Assembly (NCBI RefSeq): GCF_963082655.1
Contig: NC_081553.1
Location: 42,777,172-42,841,171, forward strand
Direction of reading: 5' to 3'
Length of the DNA: 64,000 nucleotides
Source: Stomoxys calcitrans
Taxonomy: Eukaryota; Arthropoda; Insecta; Diptera; Muscidae
Both the position numbers and the translations under genes were made by a program. Position 1 is the first letter of the stretch, and each line of letters opens with the position of its first letter. The notes under the pieces are model-generated. The model worked only from the letters and a program-made list of their open reading frames with translations. It searched no databases and was not told where the DNA came from. Shown one piece after another: positions 1 to 11,073 of the stretch.

Positions 1-345
1 TCTCCATACTTCCTTCTCCACACCTCCTTCTCCACACCTCCTCCACACCTCCATCACCACACCTCCTTCTCCGAACCTCCTTCTCTACACCTCCTTCTCT
101 ACACCTTCTTCTCCACACCTTCTTCACCACACCTCCTTTTCCACCTCCTTTTCCACAACTCATTCTCCTCACCTCCTTCTCCACACCTCTTTCCCCACAC
201 CTCTTTCTCCACACCTCCTCCTCCTCACCTTCTTCTCCACCCCTCTTTCTCCACACCCCCTACTCCACACCTCCGTCTCCACATCTCCTTCTCCACACCT
301 CCTTCTCCACACCTCCTTCTCCACACCTCCTTCTCCACACCTCAT
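1..345. repeat. CT-rich minisatellite
   Basis: Degenerate tandem repeat of a CACCTCCTTCTCCA-like unit of roughly 12-15 bp, interrupted by CTTCTT and CCCC variants. It runs into the left edge of the window, so its full length is unknown. No coding potential is claimed. Confidence 0.85.
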
Positions 346-682
346 TATCCATAACGACCATCACCGAATACTTCAACATGGTACAGCAGTCATCAGTGGT
401 CCACCCTCAACAGTACTTTCTTCATACAAAATCCATCTTATCGCTTCACCTGTCCCACTGTCACCATCTACCTTCACATTTCCACATTTTCCACATAAAT
501 TTTGTACCCAGGAGATCAATTTTTAAGGGAAATCCCAAAACAACACTACCTGGCTAGCATTAATCATCCACTTCAGACCGAGGTCAAGAGCTATTATATA
601 CCTTTCACCTAATGGTCGCCCCTGGTGATAGGATTTCTAACATAGAAGTATTATGAACTTCCTTCGTCAATTTATAATTTGT

Positions 683-1370
683 TATACCCACCACTATAGG
701 ATGTGGGTATACTAATCTAGTCATTCCGTTTGTAATACCTTGAAATATTGATCTGCGACCACCACTATAGGATGGCGGTATACTAATCTAGTCATTCCGT
801 TTGTAACACCTTGAAATATTGATCTGCGACCTCATAGAGTATATATGAGTCGATCTGTGGATTCATGTCCGTCCGTCTGTCGATATCACGTTAGCGGTCA
901 AACGCGAAAAGCCAGCCGCCTGAAACTTTGGACAGATACTTCTTATTGGTGTAGGTAGGGAAGCGAAAGACCTTGCCGATGAAGAACTCCATCGGGTTGA
1001 TCCGGTACATACAAGCGGCTGCCAGGTATTGATTGATGTCTGTCGTTGGGGATTACAAATGGGCTATATCGGTTCAGATTTGCATATAACCCCCATATAA
1101 ACCGATTACCCGATTTGACTTCTAGAGCCTTAGAAGCCTCAATTTTTAACCGATTTGGCGGAAATTTGGACCAAAGACTTGTGTTATGACTTTCATCATC
1201 CATGGCAAGTATGATCCGAATCGGTCTATAAACAGATATAGCTCCCATATAAACCGATCCCCGGAATTGATTTCTTGCGCCCTTAGAAGCCTCAATTTTC
1301 AACCGATTTGGCTGAAATTTGAAACAAAGCCTTGTGTTATGACTTTTAACCGAATTGGTCTATAAACAGG
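683..1370 (+). mobile_element. HINE (DINE-1-like), type A, 3'-truncated
   Basis: Begins with the TATACCCACCACTATAGG hairpin end. The first ~77 bp (hairpin plus the stretch ending ATCTGCGACC) is present twice, at about 684-760 and 761-836. It then carries a short GTCCGTCCGTCTGTC microsatellite (868-882) and degenerate core units containing ATATAAACCGAT. The far GGCCGAA end is missing. The block order matches that known for Drosophila DINE-1/INE-1: conserved block, GTCY microsatellite, core repeats. Confidence 0.75.
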
Positions 1371-2986
1371 TATAAATAAAAATTTTATAAAATTTGAAAA
1401 ATATTTTTATGGAAAAGGTTGTTGACGAGTTTTTGAAGTATTGTAAATGTCGTCTGATTATGTTCTCAATGGTAGATGTATATTTAGTCTAATTCTTCAT
1501 TGCATTGTTTTTTTTTTACATTTGCCACAGATTTTGTGGAAGACTGCACTTATTAGCCGCAAAACAACACGAAATAGTTGGTCGAACGGGTACATCATAA
1601 ATCCAACACGAAGAACGTTGACTAAACAAAAAGTTGATGGAATGGATGACTGATTTTTAGCTAACCGTGCATACACTTTATACACCAGGTGAGATAGACA
1701 ATCGTGACCATCAACGATTATATGGTGGTCTCAAAAAAACATATTTTCATTTTTTATTACTACTTTTTCAAAATACTTGTTTCAATTTCGTTTACAAATG
1801 TCTGCGATAGACTCCAGAATCAAGTGCATTACATTTGGCTGTAGGCTAAGGAAATAATAACATATGAAGAAATGTAGGAAACCAAAAAAATGTTCTGATT
1901 CTCTGTGGGCTGCAGAAAAAGCAGAAAATTGCCAATGAAGAATTCAGCATGAAATATTTATTAGGTACCCAAAAACACACACACACAAAAAAAGAAGAAG
2001 AAACGAAGAAGAAATTTATGTGTTGTATTGATTTAGTACCATGAAAATCATGTTTATTAGATTATAACATAATGAGCTAGAAACAGCAAAACATTAAACG
2101 AAAGACTTAAGAAACGAACAGCAGCCGAAAACATTATGAGCAAACATTAAGTCTCTGTTTGGCTTTGTGTGTGGCATAAATTCCGTTTTTTTTTTGGTAT
2201 TCTTTGCCATACAAAATGGCTACAAAATGTTTTGTGATGTTAGTTTAACTTGATTTTAGAATGTGCGGTTTGTTCCACTTGAGTGGTGTCTTTAATTACC
2301 AACAACTTAGAAGTAATTACTCAAATTAAAAAATTTCCAATATTTGCAAATGTAGATAATTAGGAAAAGGAAAAAAAAAAACTAAGAAAAAGGAAAAGCC
2401 ATATTGGCAACGTTACCTTCACTGTACCACATTTGTAGGAAATTATTTTTTTTTTTGATATCAACAACAATTTCTTTCAACATGCTATTAGAGAGTGTGA
2501 TATTTTTAAAAGCATCTTAACAAGGTTATTATTTTTATTCAAACTAGTATTTAAATGAAAAATATTCATTTTTTTTTTATTATATGATTTTGTTTTTATC
2601 TTTGAATTGATTAATTAACCATTGATAGTTTCGGCTACTGTTATTAGCCAAAGAATGTAACACCTCCCTAATGAAATTCATATGGCCTCAAGCGGGTATC
2701 GCAGCTTTACATCGCAGGTCTTAATAAATATGTTAAGCATAACTGATAGGGCATTTAATTAATTAGTTTATTCAACACTTTCATCGCTTTATTTGCCATA
2801 GTCATTAGCTGTGGCGGTGAGAAAAAATTTTTTTTTTTGAGAAAATGGGTCAAACAAAATTTGGCGAAAACATTTTTTCTCCTATTAATGAAGGACTACT
2901 TTTGATAACATGTGTGAATGCCAAGTTTCGATTATTCAAAATGCTGTGTGGTCTATAATTTTCTAAATTAAATGTTGATGCTTATA
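1371..2986. other. Unique AT-rich intergenic or intronic DNA
   Basis: Many homopolymer A and T tracts and a short CA run (1976-1987). Only short open frames without recognisable domains. One copy of the AAGACTTAAG motif lies at 2097-2119 (listed separately). I see no exon or RNA gene. Confidence 0.5.
2097..2119 (+). repeat. Dispersed GACTTAAG motif, copy 1
   Basis: AAAGACTTAAGAAACGAAC, a variant of the consensus AAAAGACTTAAGACACAAAC. It is the most diverged of nine same-strand copies in the window. Confidence 0.7.
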
Positions 2987-3220
2987 TATTGCCCAAAAAG
3001 TAATTGCGGATTTTTGAAAAGAAAGTCAATGCATTTTTAATAAAACTTAGATAGAACTTTAATCAAAAATACTTTTTTACACTTTTTTTCTAAAGCAAGC
3101 TAAAAGTAACAGCTGATAACTGACAGAAGAAAGAATGCAATTACAGAGTCACAAGCTGTGAAAAATTTGCCAACGCCGACTATATGAAAAATCCGCAATT
3201 ACTTTTTGGGCAACCCAATA
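2987..3220 (-). mobile_element. mariner-type MITE, copy A
   Basis: About 230 bp with a right inverted terminus ending ATTACTTTTTGGGCAACCCA and TA. The left terminus has lost three G residues (TATTGCCC instead of TATTGGGTTGCCC). The interior is shared with the five other copies (ACAGCTGATAACTGACAGAA). It has no coding capacity. Inverted ends plus TA flanks are typical of the IS630-Tc1-mariner superfamily. '-' means inverted relative to copies C, D and E. Confidence 0.85.
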
Positions 3221-3260
3221 GTAATACTTTTTTTATATAATAAAAGTATAAATTAACTAA

Positions 3261-5281
3261 AACAAGTAAAAGCGTGCTAAGTTCGGCCGGGCCGAATCTT
3301 TTATACCCTCCACCATGGATCGCATTTGTCGAGTTCTTTTCCCGGCATCTCTTCTTAGGCAAAAAAGGATATAAGAAAAGATTTGCTCTGCTATTAGAGC
3401 GATATCAAGATATGGTCCGCTGCGGACCACAATTAAATTATTGGGTTGCCCAAAAAGTAATTGCGGATTTTAAAAGAAAGTAAATGCATTTTTAATAAAA
3501 ATCAGAATGAACTTTTATCAAATACACTTTTTTGCTAAAGCAAGCTTAAAGTAACAGCTGATAACTGACAGAAAACAGAATGCAATTACAGAGTTACAAG
3601 CTGTGAAAAAATTTGTCAGCTTGGGCAACCCATATATGTTGGAGACCTGTGTAAAAAGTCAGCCAATTCAAATAAGAATTGCGCCCTTTGGGGGCTCAAG
3701 AAGTAAAATAGAGAGATCGATTTATACGGGAGCTGTATCGGGCTATAGACAGTTTAAGACCATAATAAACACGTATGTTGATGGTCATAAAAGGATCTGT
3801 AGTACAAAATTTCAGGCAAATCGGATAATAATTGCGACCTCTAGAGGCTCAAAAATTTAAGATCCCAGATCGGTTTATACGGCAGCTATATCAGGTTATG
3901 AACCGATTTGAACCTTATTTGACACAGTTGTTGAGAGTAGGAATAAAATACATCATGCAAAATTTCAGGCAAATCGGATAATAATTGCGAACTCTACAGA
4001 CTCAAGAAGTCAAGACCCAAGATCGGTGTATATGGCAGCTATATCAGGTTATGGACCGATTAGAACCATACTTGGCACAGTTGTTGGGTATCATAACAAA
4101 ACACGTCGTGCGAAATTCCATTCCAATCGGATAAGAATTGCTCCCTCTAGAGGCTCAAGAAGTCAAGGCCTAAGAACGGTTTATATGGCAGCTATATCAG
4201 GTTATGGACCGATTTGAACCATACTTGGCACAGTTGTTGGATATCATAACAAAACACGTCGTGCAAAATTTCATTCCAATCGGATAAGACTCGCGCACTC
4301 TAGAGGCTCAAGAAGTCAAGACCCAAGATCGGTTTATATGGCAGCTATATCAGGTTATTGACCGATTCCAACCATACTTGACACAGTTGTTGGATATCAT
4401 AACAAAACACGTCGTGCAAAAATTCATTCTTATCGGATAAGAATTGCGCCCTCTAGAGGCTCAAGAAGTCAAATCCCCAGATCTGTTTATATGACAGCTA
4501 TATCAGGTTATGGACCGATTTCAACCAAACTTGGCACAGCTATTGGATATCATAACGAAATACTTCGCGCAAAAATTCATTCAAATCGGATAAGAATTGT
4601 GCCCTCTAGAGGCTCAAGAAGTCAAGACCCAAGATCGGTTTATATGGCAGCTATATCAGGTTATAGGCCGATTTGAACCATACTTGGCACAGTTGTTGGA
4701 TATCATAACAAAACACGTCGTGCAAAATTTCATTCCAATCGGATAAGACTCGCGCACTCTAGAGGCTCAAGAAGTCAAGACCCAAGATCGGTTTATATGG
4801 CAGCTATATCAGGTTATGGACCGATTCCAACCATACTTGGCACAGTTGTTGGATATCATAACAAAACACGTCGTGCAAAAATTCATTCTTATCGGATAAG
4901 AATTGCGCACTCTAGAGGCTCAAGAAGTCAAGACCCAAGACCGGTTTATATGGCAGCTAAATCAAAACATGGACCGATTTGGCCCATTTATAATCCCAAA
5001 CGACCTACACTAATAAAAAGTATTTTTGCAAAATTTCAAGCGGCTAGCTTTATTCCTTCGGAAGTTAGCGTGCTTTCGACAGACAGACGGACGGACGGAC
5101 TGACGGACGGACGGACGGACTGACGGACGGACAGACAGACAGACATGGCTAGATCGACATAAAATGTCGCGACGATCAAGAATATATACATTATGGGGTC
5201 CCAGATGGATATTTCGAGTAGTTACAAACAGAATGACGAAATTAAATAGTATACCCACCATCCTATGGTGGAGGGTATATA
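3261..5281 (-). mobile_element. HINE, type A, near full length with mariner insertion
   Basis: Starts AACAAGTAAAAGCGTGC with the TTCGGCCGGGCCGAA palindrome and TATACCCTCCACCATGG. The core has about eight tandem units of ~150 bp, each with TATATGGCAGCTATATCAGG. It ends with a GACGGACGGACAGAC microsatellite (about 5088-5142) and the hairpin ATCCTATGGTGGAGGGTATA. A mariner MITE interrupts it at 3439-3634. Several spurious short open frames are simply the core repeat. Confidence 0.9.
3439..3634 (-). mobile_element. mariner-type MITE, copy B, internally deleted
   Basis: TTGGGTTGCCCAAAAAGTAA on the left and TTGGGCAACCCA on the right, TA at both ends. The right inverted terminus is short because the GCCGACTATATGAAAAATCC segment is lost. 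It interrupts a HINE; the related HINE at 32765 is uninterrupted at the matching position (AATTAAATTATATGTTGG), which shows the empty site and the TA duplication. Confidence 0.9.
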
Positions 5282-5290
5282 AATAAAAAA

Positions 5291-6890
5291 AACAAGTAAA
5301 AAGGCGTTAAGTTCGGCCAGGCCGAACTTTGGATACCCACCATCTCCGGTATATATGTAAACCACCTTTCATCAAAATTCGGTGAAAATTTCATACCTTA
5401 TACCCATATACCTCATACCGATCTGAACTATATACGACACGGATGTCGAAAAGCCGAACATAAGTCACTGTGTCAAATTTCAGTGAAATCGGATTAAAAA
5501 TGAGCCTTTTATGAAGCCAAGACTTTAAATCGAGATTCGGTCTACATGGCAGCTATATCCAAATCTAGACCAATTTGGGCCATGTTGCATACACATGTCG
5601 AAAAGCCTAGCACAAAGCACTGTCCCAAATTTCAGCAAAATCAGACAATAAATGCCTCTTTTATGGGCCCTAAACCTTAAATCGAGAGATCGGTCTATAT
5701 GGCAGTTATATGCAAATCTGGACCGATCTGGGCAAAATTGAAGAAGGACGTCGAAGAGCTTACCAAACTCACTGTGTCAAATTTCAGCGACATCGGATAA
5801 TAAATGCGTCTTTTATGGCCCCAAAACCTAAAACCTAGATATCGGTCTATATGGCAGCTATATCCAAATCTGGACCGATCTGTGCGATATTGCAGAAGTA
5901 TGTCTAGGGGCTTAACTTTACTCACTATTCCAAATTTCGGCGACATCGGACAATAAATGAGCATTTTATGGGCCCAATACCATAAATCAAGAAATCGGTC
6001 CATATGGCAGCTATATCCAAATCTGAACCGATCTGGAACAAATTGAAGAAATATGTCAAAGGGCCTACCACAACTCACTGTCCCAAATTTCAGCAAAATC
6101 GGATAATGAATGTGGCTTTTATGGGCCTTACACCATAAATCCGAGGATAGTTCTATATGGCAGCTATATCCAAATCTGGACCGATCTGAGCCAAATTAAC
6201 GAAGGATGTTAATGGGCCTTACATAATTCACTGTCCCGAATTTCAGCAAAATCTGATAATAAATGTGGCTTTTGTGGGCCTAAGACCCTTAATCGAGAGA
6301 TCGGTCTATATGGCAGCTATATGCAAATTTGGACCGATCTGGGCCAAATTGAAGAAGGACGTCGAAGAGCTTAACCTAACTCACTATTCCAAATTTCGAT
6401 CGGACAATAAATGAGCATTTTATGGGCCCAACACCATAAATCAAGAAATCGGTCCATATGGCAGCTATATCCAAATCTTTACCGATCTGAGCCAAATTGA
6501 CGAAGGATGTCAAATGGCCTAACACAACTCACTGCCCTAAATTTCAACAAAATCGGATAATAAATGTGGCTTTTATGGGCCTAAGACCCTAAATCGGCGG
6601 ATCGGTCTATATGGGGGCTATATCAAGATATAGTCCGATATAGCGGACTTTACCTGCTTATGGACAAAAAAAGAATCTGTGCAAAATTTCAGCTAAATAT
6701 CTCTATTTTTATAGACTGTAGCGTGATTTCAACAGACAGACGGACAGACGGACGGACATGTCTAGATCGTCTTAGATTTTTATGCTGATCAAGAATATGT
6801 ATACTTTATAGGGTCGGAAGTGGATATTTTGATGTGTTGCAAACGGAATGACAAAATGAATATACCCCATCCTTCGGTGGTGGGTATAAA
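5291..6890 (-). mobile_element. HINE, type B, full length
   Basis: Starts AACAAGTAAAAAGGCGTTAAG, with GGCCAGGCCGAACTTTGG and then CACCTTTCATCAAAATTCGG. Core units of ~170 bp carry TATGGCAGCTATATCCAAAT and AATAAATGTGGCTTTTATGG. It ends with CAAGATATAGTCCGATATAG, a GACAGACGGACAGACGG microsatellite and CCATCCTTCGGTGGTGGGTATA. It abuts the preceding type A element and the next one with almost no spacer. Confidence 0.9.
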
Positions 6891-7975
6891 AACAAGTAAA
6901 AGCGTCCTAAGTTCGGGTCTTGGAAACCCACCACCATAGATTCTGCTAAAATATGGGAGCTATATCGAATTTATAGATCGAATTGGACCGTACTTGGTGC
7001 AGTTGCTGAGAGTCACAATAGGACACTATATGCTAAATTTCAGCCAAATCGGATAAAAATCGCGGCACACTTGTTGTGAGTCATAACAGAACACCTTGTA
7101 TAAAATTTCATCCAAATCGCATGAAAATTTTGCCTTCCAGGGGCTCAAGAAGTTAAATCGGTAGATCGGTTTATATGGGATCCATATCAGGTTATACTCA
7201 GATTTAAACCGTACTTGGCACAGTTGTTGGAAGTCATAGCAGAAGATCACATGCAAAATTTCAGATTATAGACCGATTTTAACGGTGCTTGGCACAGTTA
7301 TTGCCCATAACACTATGTTCAAAATTTCAGCCAAATTGGATGAGGCTTCCAGGAGCTCAAGAAGTCAAATTGGGAGATCGGTTTATATAGGAGCTATATC
7401 ATGTTCTATACTGAATTGCACCGTACTTGGCTCAGTTGTTGGAAGTTATAACAGAACGCTATGTCCAAAATTTCAAACAAATCGCATGAAAAAGTATGCT
7501 TCCAGGGGCCCAAGAAGTCAAATCGGGAGATCGATTTATATGGGAGCTATATCTGGTTCTTGAACGTTTTGGACCGTACTTGTTGCAATTGTTGGAAGTC
7601 ATAACGGAACACTATGTGCAAATTTCTGTCAAATCTGACAAAAATTGCGGCTTCCAGGGGCTCAAGAAGTCAAATCGGAAGATCGGGTTTTATGCGAGCT
7701 TTATCTAAATCTGAATCGGGAGATCGGTTTATATGTCAGCTTCATCTAAATCCGAACCGATATGGCCCATTTGCAATCCCCAATGACCTATATCAATATT
7801 AATTTCAAGCGGTTAGCCCAACGTGTTCGACCTCTACCGTGATTTCGACAGACGGATGGACATGGCTAGATCGATTCAGAACGATGAGACGATCAAGAAC
7901 ATATATACTTTATGGGGTCTTAGACGAATATTGCGAGGTGTGGTATAAAAACAAACCTATGGTGGTGGGTATAAA
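6891..7975 (-). mobile_element. HINE, type A-related, rearranged
   Basis: Starts AACAAGTAAAAGCGTCCTAAG but the GC palindrome is damaged. The core units end with the AAATTGCGGCTTCCAGG class. The terminal hairpin is replaced by GGTATAAAAACAAACCTATGGTGGTGGGTATA, which looks like two partial ends joined. Confidence 0.75.
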
Positions 7976-8070
7976 AACAAGTAAAAGCGTGATAAGTTCG
8001 GTCGGGCCGAATCTTATTTACCCTCCACCATGGATCTAATTTGTCGAGTTCATCTTCCTTTATGTCTTTT
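7976..8070 (-). mobile_element. HINE, type A, 5' fragment
   Basis: About 95 bp with AGCGTGATAAGTTCGGTCGG and CCCTCCACCATGGATC, then abrupt replacement by an oppositely oriented type B element. Confidence 0.75.
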
Positions 8071-9421
8071 TATAAGCACCGCCGAAGAACGGGGTATATA
8101 TATTTTGTCATTCCGTTAGCTAGATATCGAAATATCCATTTTCGATCCCATGAAGAATTGATATTTTTGATCGTCTTATAAATTTAAGACAATCTAGCCG
8201 TGTCCGTCCGTCTGTCTGCTGAAATCACGCTACAGTCTTTAAAAAAAGGGATATTGAGCTAAAACTTTGCACAGACTCTTTTTTTTGTCAATAGACAGAT
8301 TAAGTTCGAAGATGGGCTATATCAGACTATATCTTGATATAGCCCCCATATCGACCGATTCGACGATTTAGGGTCTTAGGCCAATAAAAACCACATTTAT
8401 TATCCGAATTTGCTGAAATTTGGGGCAGTGATTTGTATAGGGCTACTCAACATCCTTCGCGAATTTGGCTCAGATCGGCCCTGATTTGGATATACCTGCC
8501 ATATAGAACGATCCACCGATTTAAGGTCTAAGGCGCATAAAAAGCGCATTTATTATCCGATTTTGCTGAAATTTGGGACAGTGAGTTGTGTTTGGCCCTT
8601 CGACATACTTCTGCATTATCGAACAGATCGGTCCAGATTTGGATATAGCTGCCATATAGACCTCTCTCGATTTAAAGTTTTGGGCCCTTAAAAGGTGCAT
8701 TTATTGTCCGATGTTGTAGAAATTTGGGACAGAGAGTTAAGTAAGCCCCTCCACATGTATCTTCAATTTGGTCTAGATCGATCAAGATTTGGATATTGCT
8801 GCCACATAGACCGATCTTTCGGTTTAAAATTTTGGGGCCATAAAAGGCGCATTTATTGTTCAATGTCGCCGCAATTTGGGACAGTGAGTTGTGTTTGGCC
8901 CATCGACATACTTCTGCATTATCGAACAGATCGGTCCAGATTTGGTTATAGCTGCCATATAGACCGATCTCTCGATTTAATGTTTTGGGCCCTTAAAAGG
9001 CGCATTTATTGTCCGATGCGAGAGAGATTTAAGATCGATCAAGATTTGGATATTGCTGCCATATAGACCGATATCTCGATTTAAACTCTTTGCCCCAAAA
9101 ACGGCGCATTTATAATCCAGTTTAGCTGAAATTTGACAAATTGACTTAGGTTAGGCTTTTCGACATCCATGTTGTATATGGTTCCGATTGGTTTATTTTT
9201 ATATTTAGCTACTAAAAAACCAATATTTTGTTATACACAATTGAACAATGACTTGTACTTATTAGTATGTGGTCCAAATCGGATCATATTTCGATATAGC
9301 TGCTATGAGGCATAAAGTGAGTATTTTTTACCGGATTTTAATAAAAGGTGGTTTACATATATACTCGAGGTGGTGGGTATCCAAAGTTCGGCCCGGCCGA
9401 ACTTAACGCCTTTTTACTTGT
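8071..9421 (+). mobile_element. HINE, type B, full length
   Basis: Starts at a worn hairpin (CACCGCCGAAGAACGGGGTATA), has GTCCGTCCGTCTGTC (about 8203-8219), TATCTTGATATAGCCCCCAT, then about five units with GATATAGCTGCCATATAGAC. It ends TTCGGCCCGGCCGAAC and GCCTTTTTACTTGTT. Positions 8695-9066 stay open in one frame only because the units are multiples of three; this is not a gene. Confidence 0.9.
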
Positions 9422-10309
9422 TCTATTTAAAACACGTCGGTGTAAACTTGTTGAACCTTTTGACATTCAGATTCAAACCTTTTTAGAGAATATCAAAACT
9501 TTTATTAAATGATCGAATACCCATAGAATAATAAATTTTTAACCGATTTACTTCAGTTAGATTCCTCATTGGCACAAATATATCAATGTTTGGTTTCTTA
9601 AACCACTAAAATTATTTCAGACAGATTTAGCCCCATATACACACCAGTCCCTCTTTAAAATTTCTTAAGCCCTACAACTTCCCTGTTATTAAGTTCTAAT
9701 AGAAAAACTTCAAGAAGAACCTTGTGAAAGTTTTCAGAATTTATTAAACCATATTTCACTCCCTCAGTGAAATACCAGCAATTCATTCAACTGTCCAAAG
9801 CAACACTTATTTCATATGCTTCAAGTATTACATTTGGATATGTATGTTAAGCTCATAATTTAGCAAACAACACGTGCAACACGAGTGGACTGACCATTAG
9901 GAATTCAAGCTTGTAATCACATTGCGAAAATGTATAATAATAACAGCAACAGGTTCAAAGAAACCGATGGATAGATAGTGTGGCGAAAGGGTTTTCTCTT
10001 ACAATTAACTCATATGGGTAGAAGAAGAAAACCCTTGACAGATACATGTCTAACATGAAAAACTCCAGTAGTTAATGGATGCATAGGTAGACAAAGTTAA
10101 GCAATTACTTATTATAAAATAAGTTTTCAATTGCAATGGTAACACGACAACAACAAATCACACTCAATGTACAACTTCATGGCATGGTTAACAGTCAAGT
10201 GCATTAGAAAAGATTCAATCTTTTCACTTTGGAATCAAAATTATTTCGTCCTGGCCAAATCTTTGAAATCCACCACGTTGTTTCGGCTTAAAGTTCACAC
10301 AAAATGAAC
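9422..10309. other. Unique DNA, nothing recognised
   Basis: AT-rich sequence with no repeat family or splice-bounded open frame that I can identify. Confidence 0.5.
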
Positions 10310-10500
10310 TTAGTTGGAGGGTATAGTTGTATTTGGTTATATACCGGGTTATCAGCTTAAAGATCGATTTGGACCGTACATGGCTCTATTGTTGGAAATC
10401 GTAATAGAACACTACAGGCAAATTTTTAGTCAAATTACAAATGCGGCTCCTAGGGGCCAAATTTTGATTTATATGGGAGCTATTTCAGGTTATTTTTGCA
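10310..10500 (-). mobile_element. Degenerate HINE core fragment
   Basis: Retains GATCGATTTGGACCGTACAT, a diverged ATAGAACACTACAGGCAAAT and TATATGGGAGCTAT. Both ends are gone. Confidence 0.5.
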
Positions 10501-10946
10501 TTTTAATCATCCAGAAAGATTTAAATTTCATGGACGGAACGGTGATCATATTCTCTTTCTAGGCGCTTGTAGAAAATATTCTTGGTCTGTTTGTCCTTTC
10601 CTTTATGCAGATGGTGACTGGCTTCTCATCAACCGCAGTAAACCTAAAGACAACGTCATTCAGTCTCCGACTAGCAACAAATCCACAGCCCAATGCATGC
10701 CTCGTTTCATGGCAGCTATAATATAGGGCGTCACCTTTCGGTGTTGTTGTGGAGCCCTTCCCGAGCTATCGCACTTCTTGTGTGGCGGTGATGTCTGCCC
10801 TGTTCTTTTCCAATACATTCGCCAGTGCGTATACTGCACGCTCTCAATAAAGAGTTCGGACATATCGGGTGCGGATATGCAAATCATGGTCCTTAACACG
10901 TCTACGGAGGTCCTTAATATAGAGGAGATCCGTTTTTAATCTTCGT
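10501..10946. other. Unidentified sequence, possibly an old retroelement remnant
   Basis: Somewhat GC-richer than its surroundings (CACCTTTCGGTGTTGTTGTG around 10733). Open frames of about 75-80 codons occur on both strands but none shows a domain I can name. A dead LINE remnant is a guess only. Confidence 0.25.
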
Positions 10947-11073
10947 TATTATACCCATAGGATGGGTACACTAATTTCGTCATTCTGTTCGTAACGCATC
11001 GAAATACTGATCTGAGACCCAACAAAGAATATATTGTATATTCTTGATCGTTTTGACATTCGAAGCCCCGTCG
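10947..11073 (+). mobile_element. HINE, type A, left half, split by Transib
   Basis: TATACCCATAGGATGGGTAC hairpin, then GAATATATTGTATATTCTTG. It breaks at the microsatellite position (CCCCGTCG) and resumes at 16420 after the Transib transposon. Confidence 0.8.
11069..11073. repeat. Target-site duplication (left), CGTCG
   Basis: The 5-bp CGTCG immediately before CACAGTG is repeated immediately after the other end (16420-16424). A 5-bp, GC-rich duplication is characteristic of Transib and RAG-type transposition. Confidence 0.9.

Noticed and set aside
5250..5281. Hairpin CCATCCTATGGTGG followed by A-rich sequence as a terminator
   Set aside because: It is the conserved terminal hairpin of every HINE, not a bacterial-type terminator.
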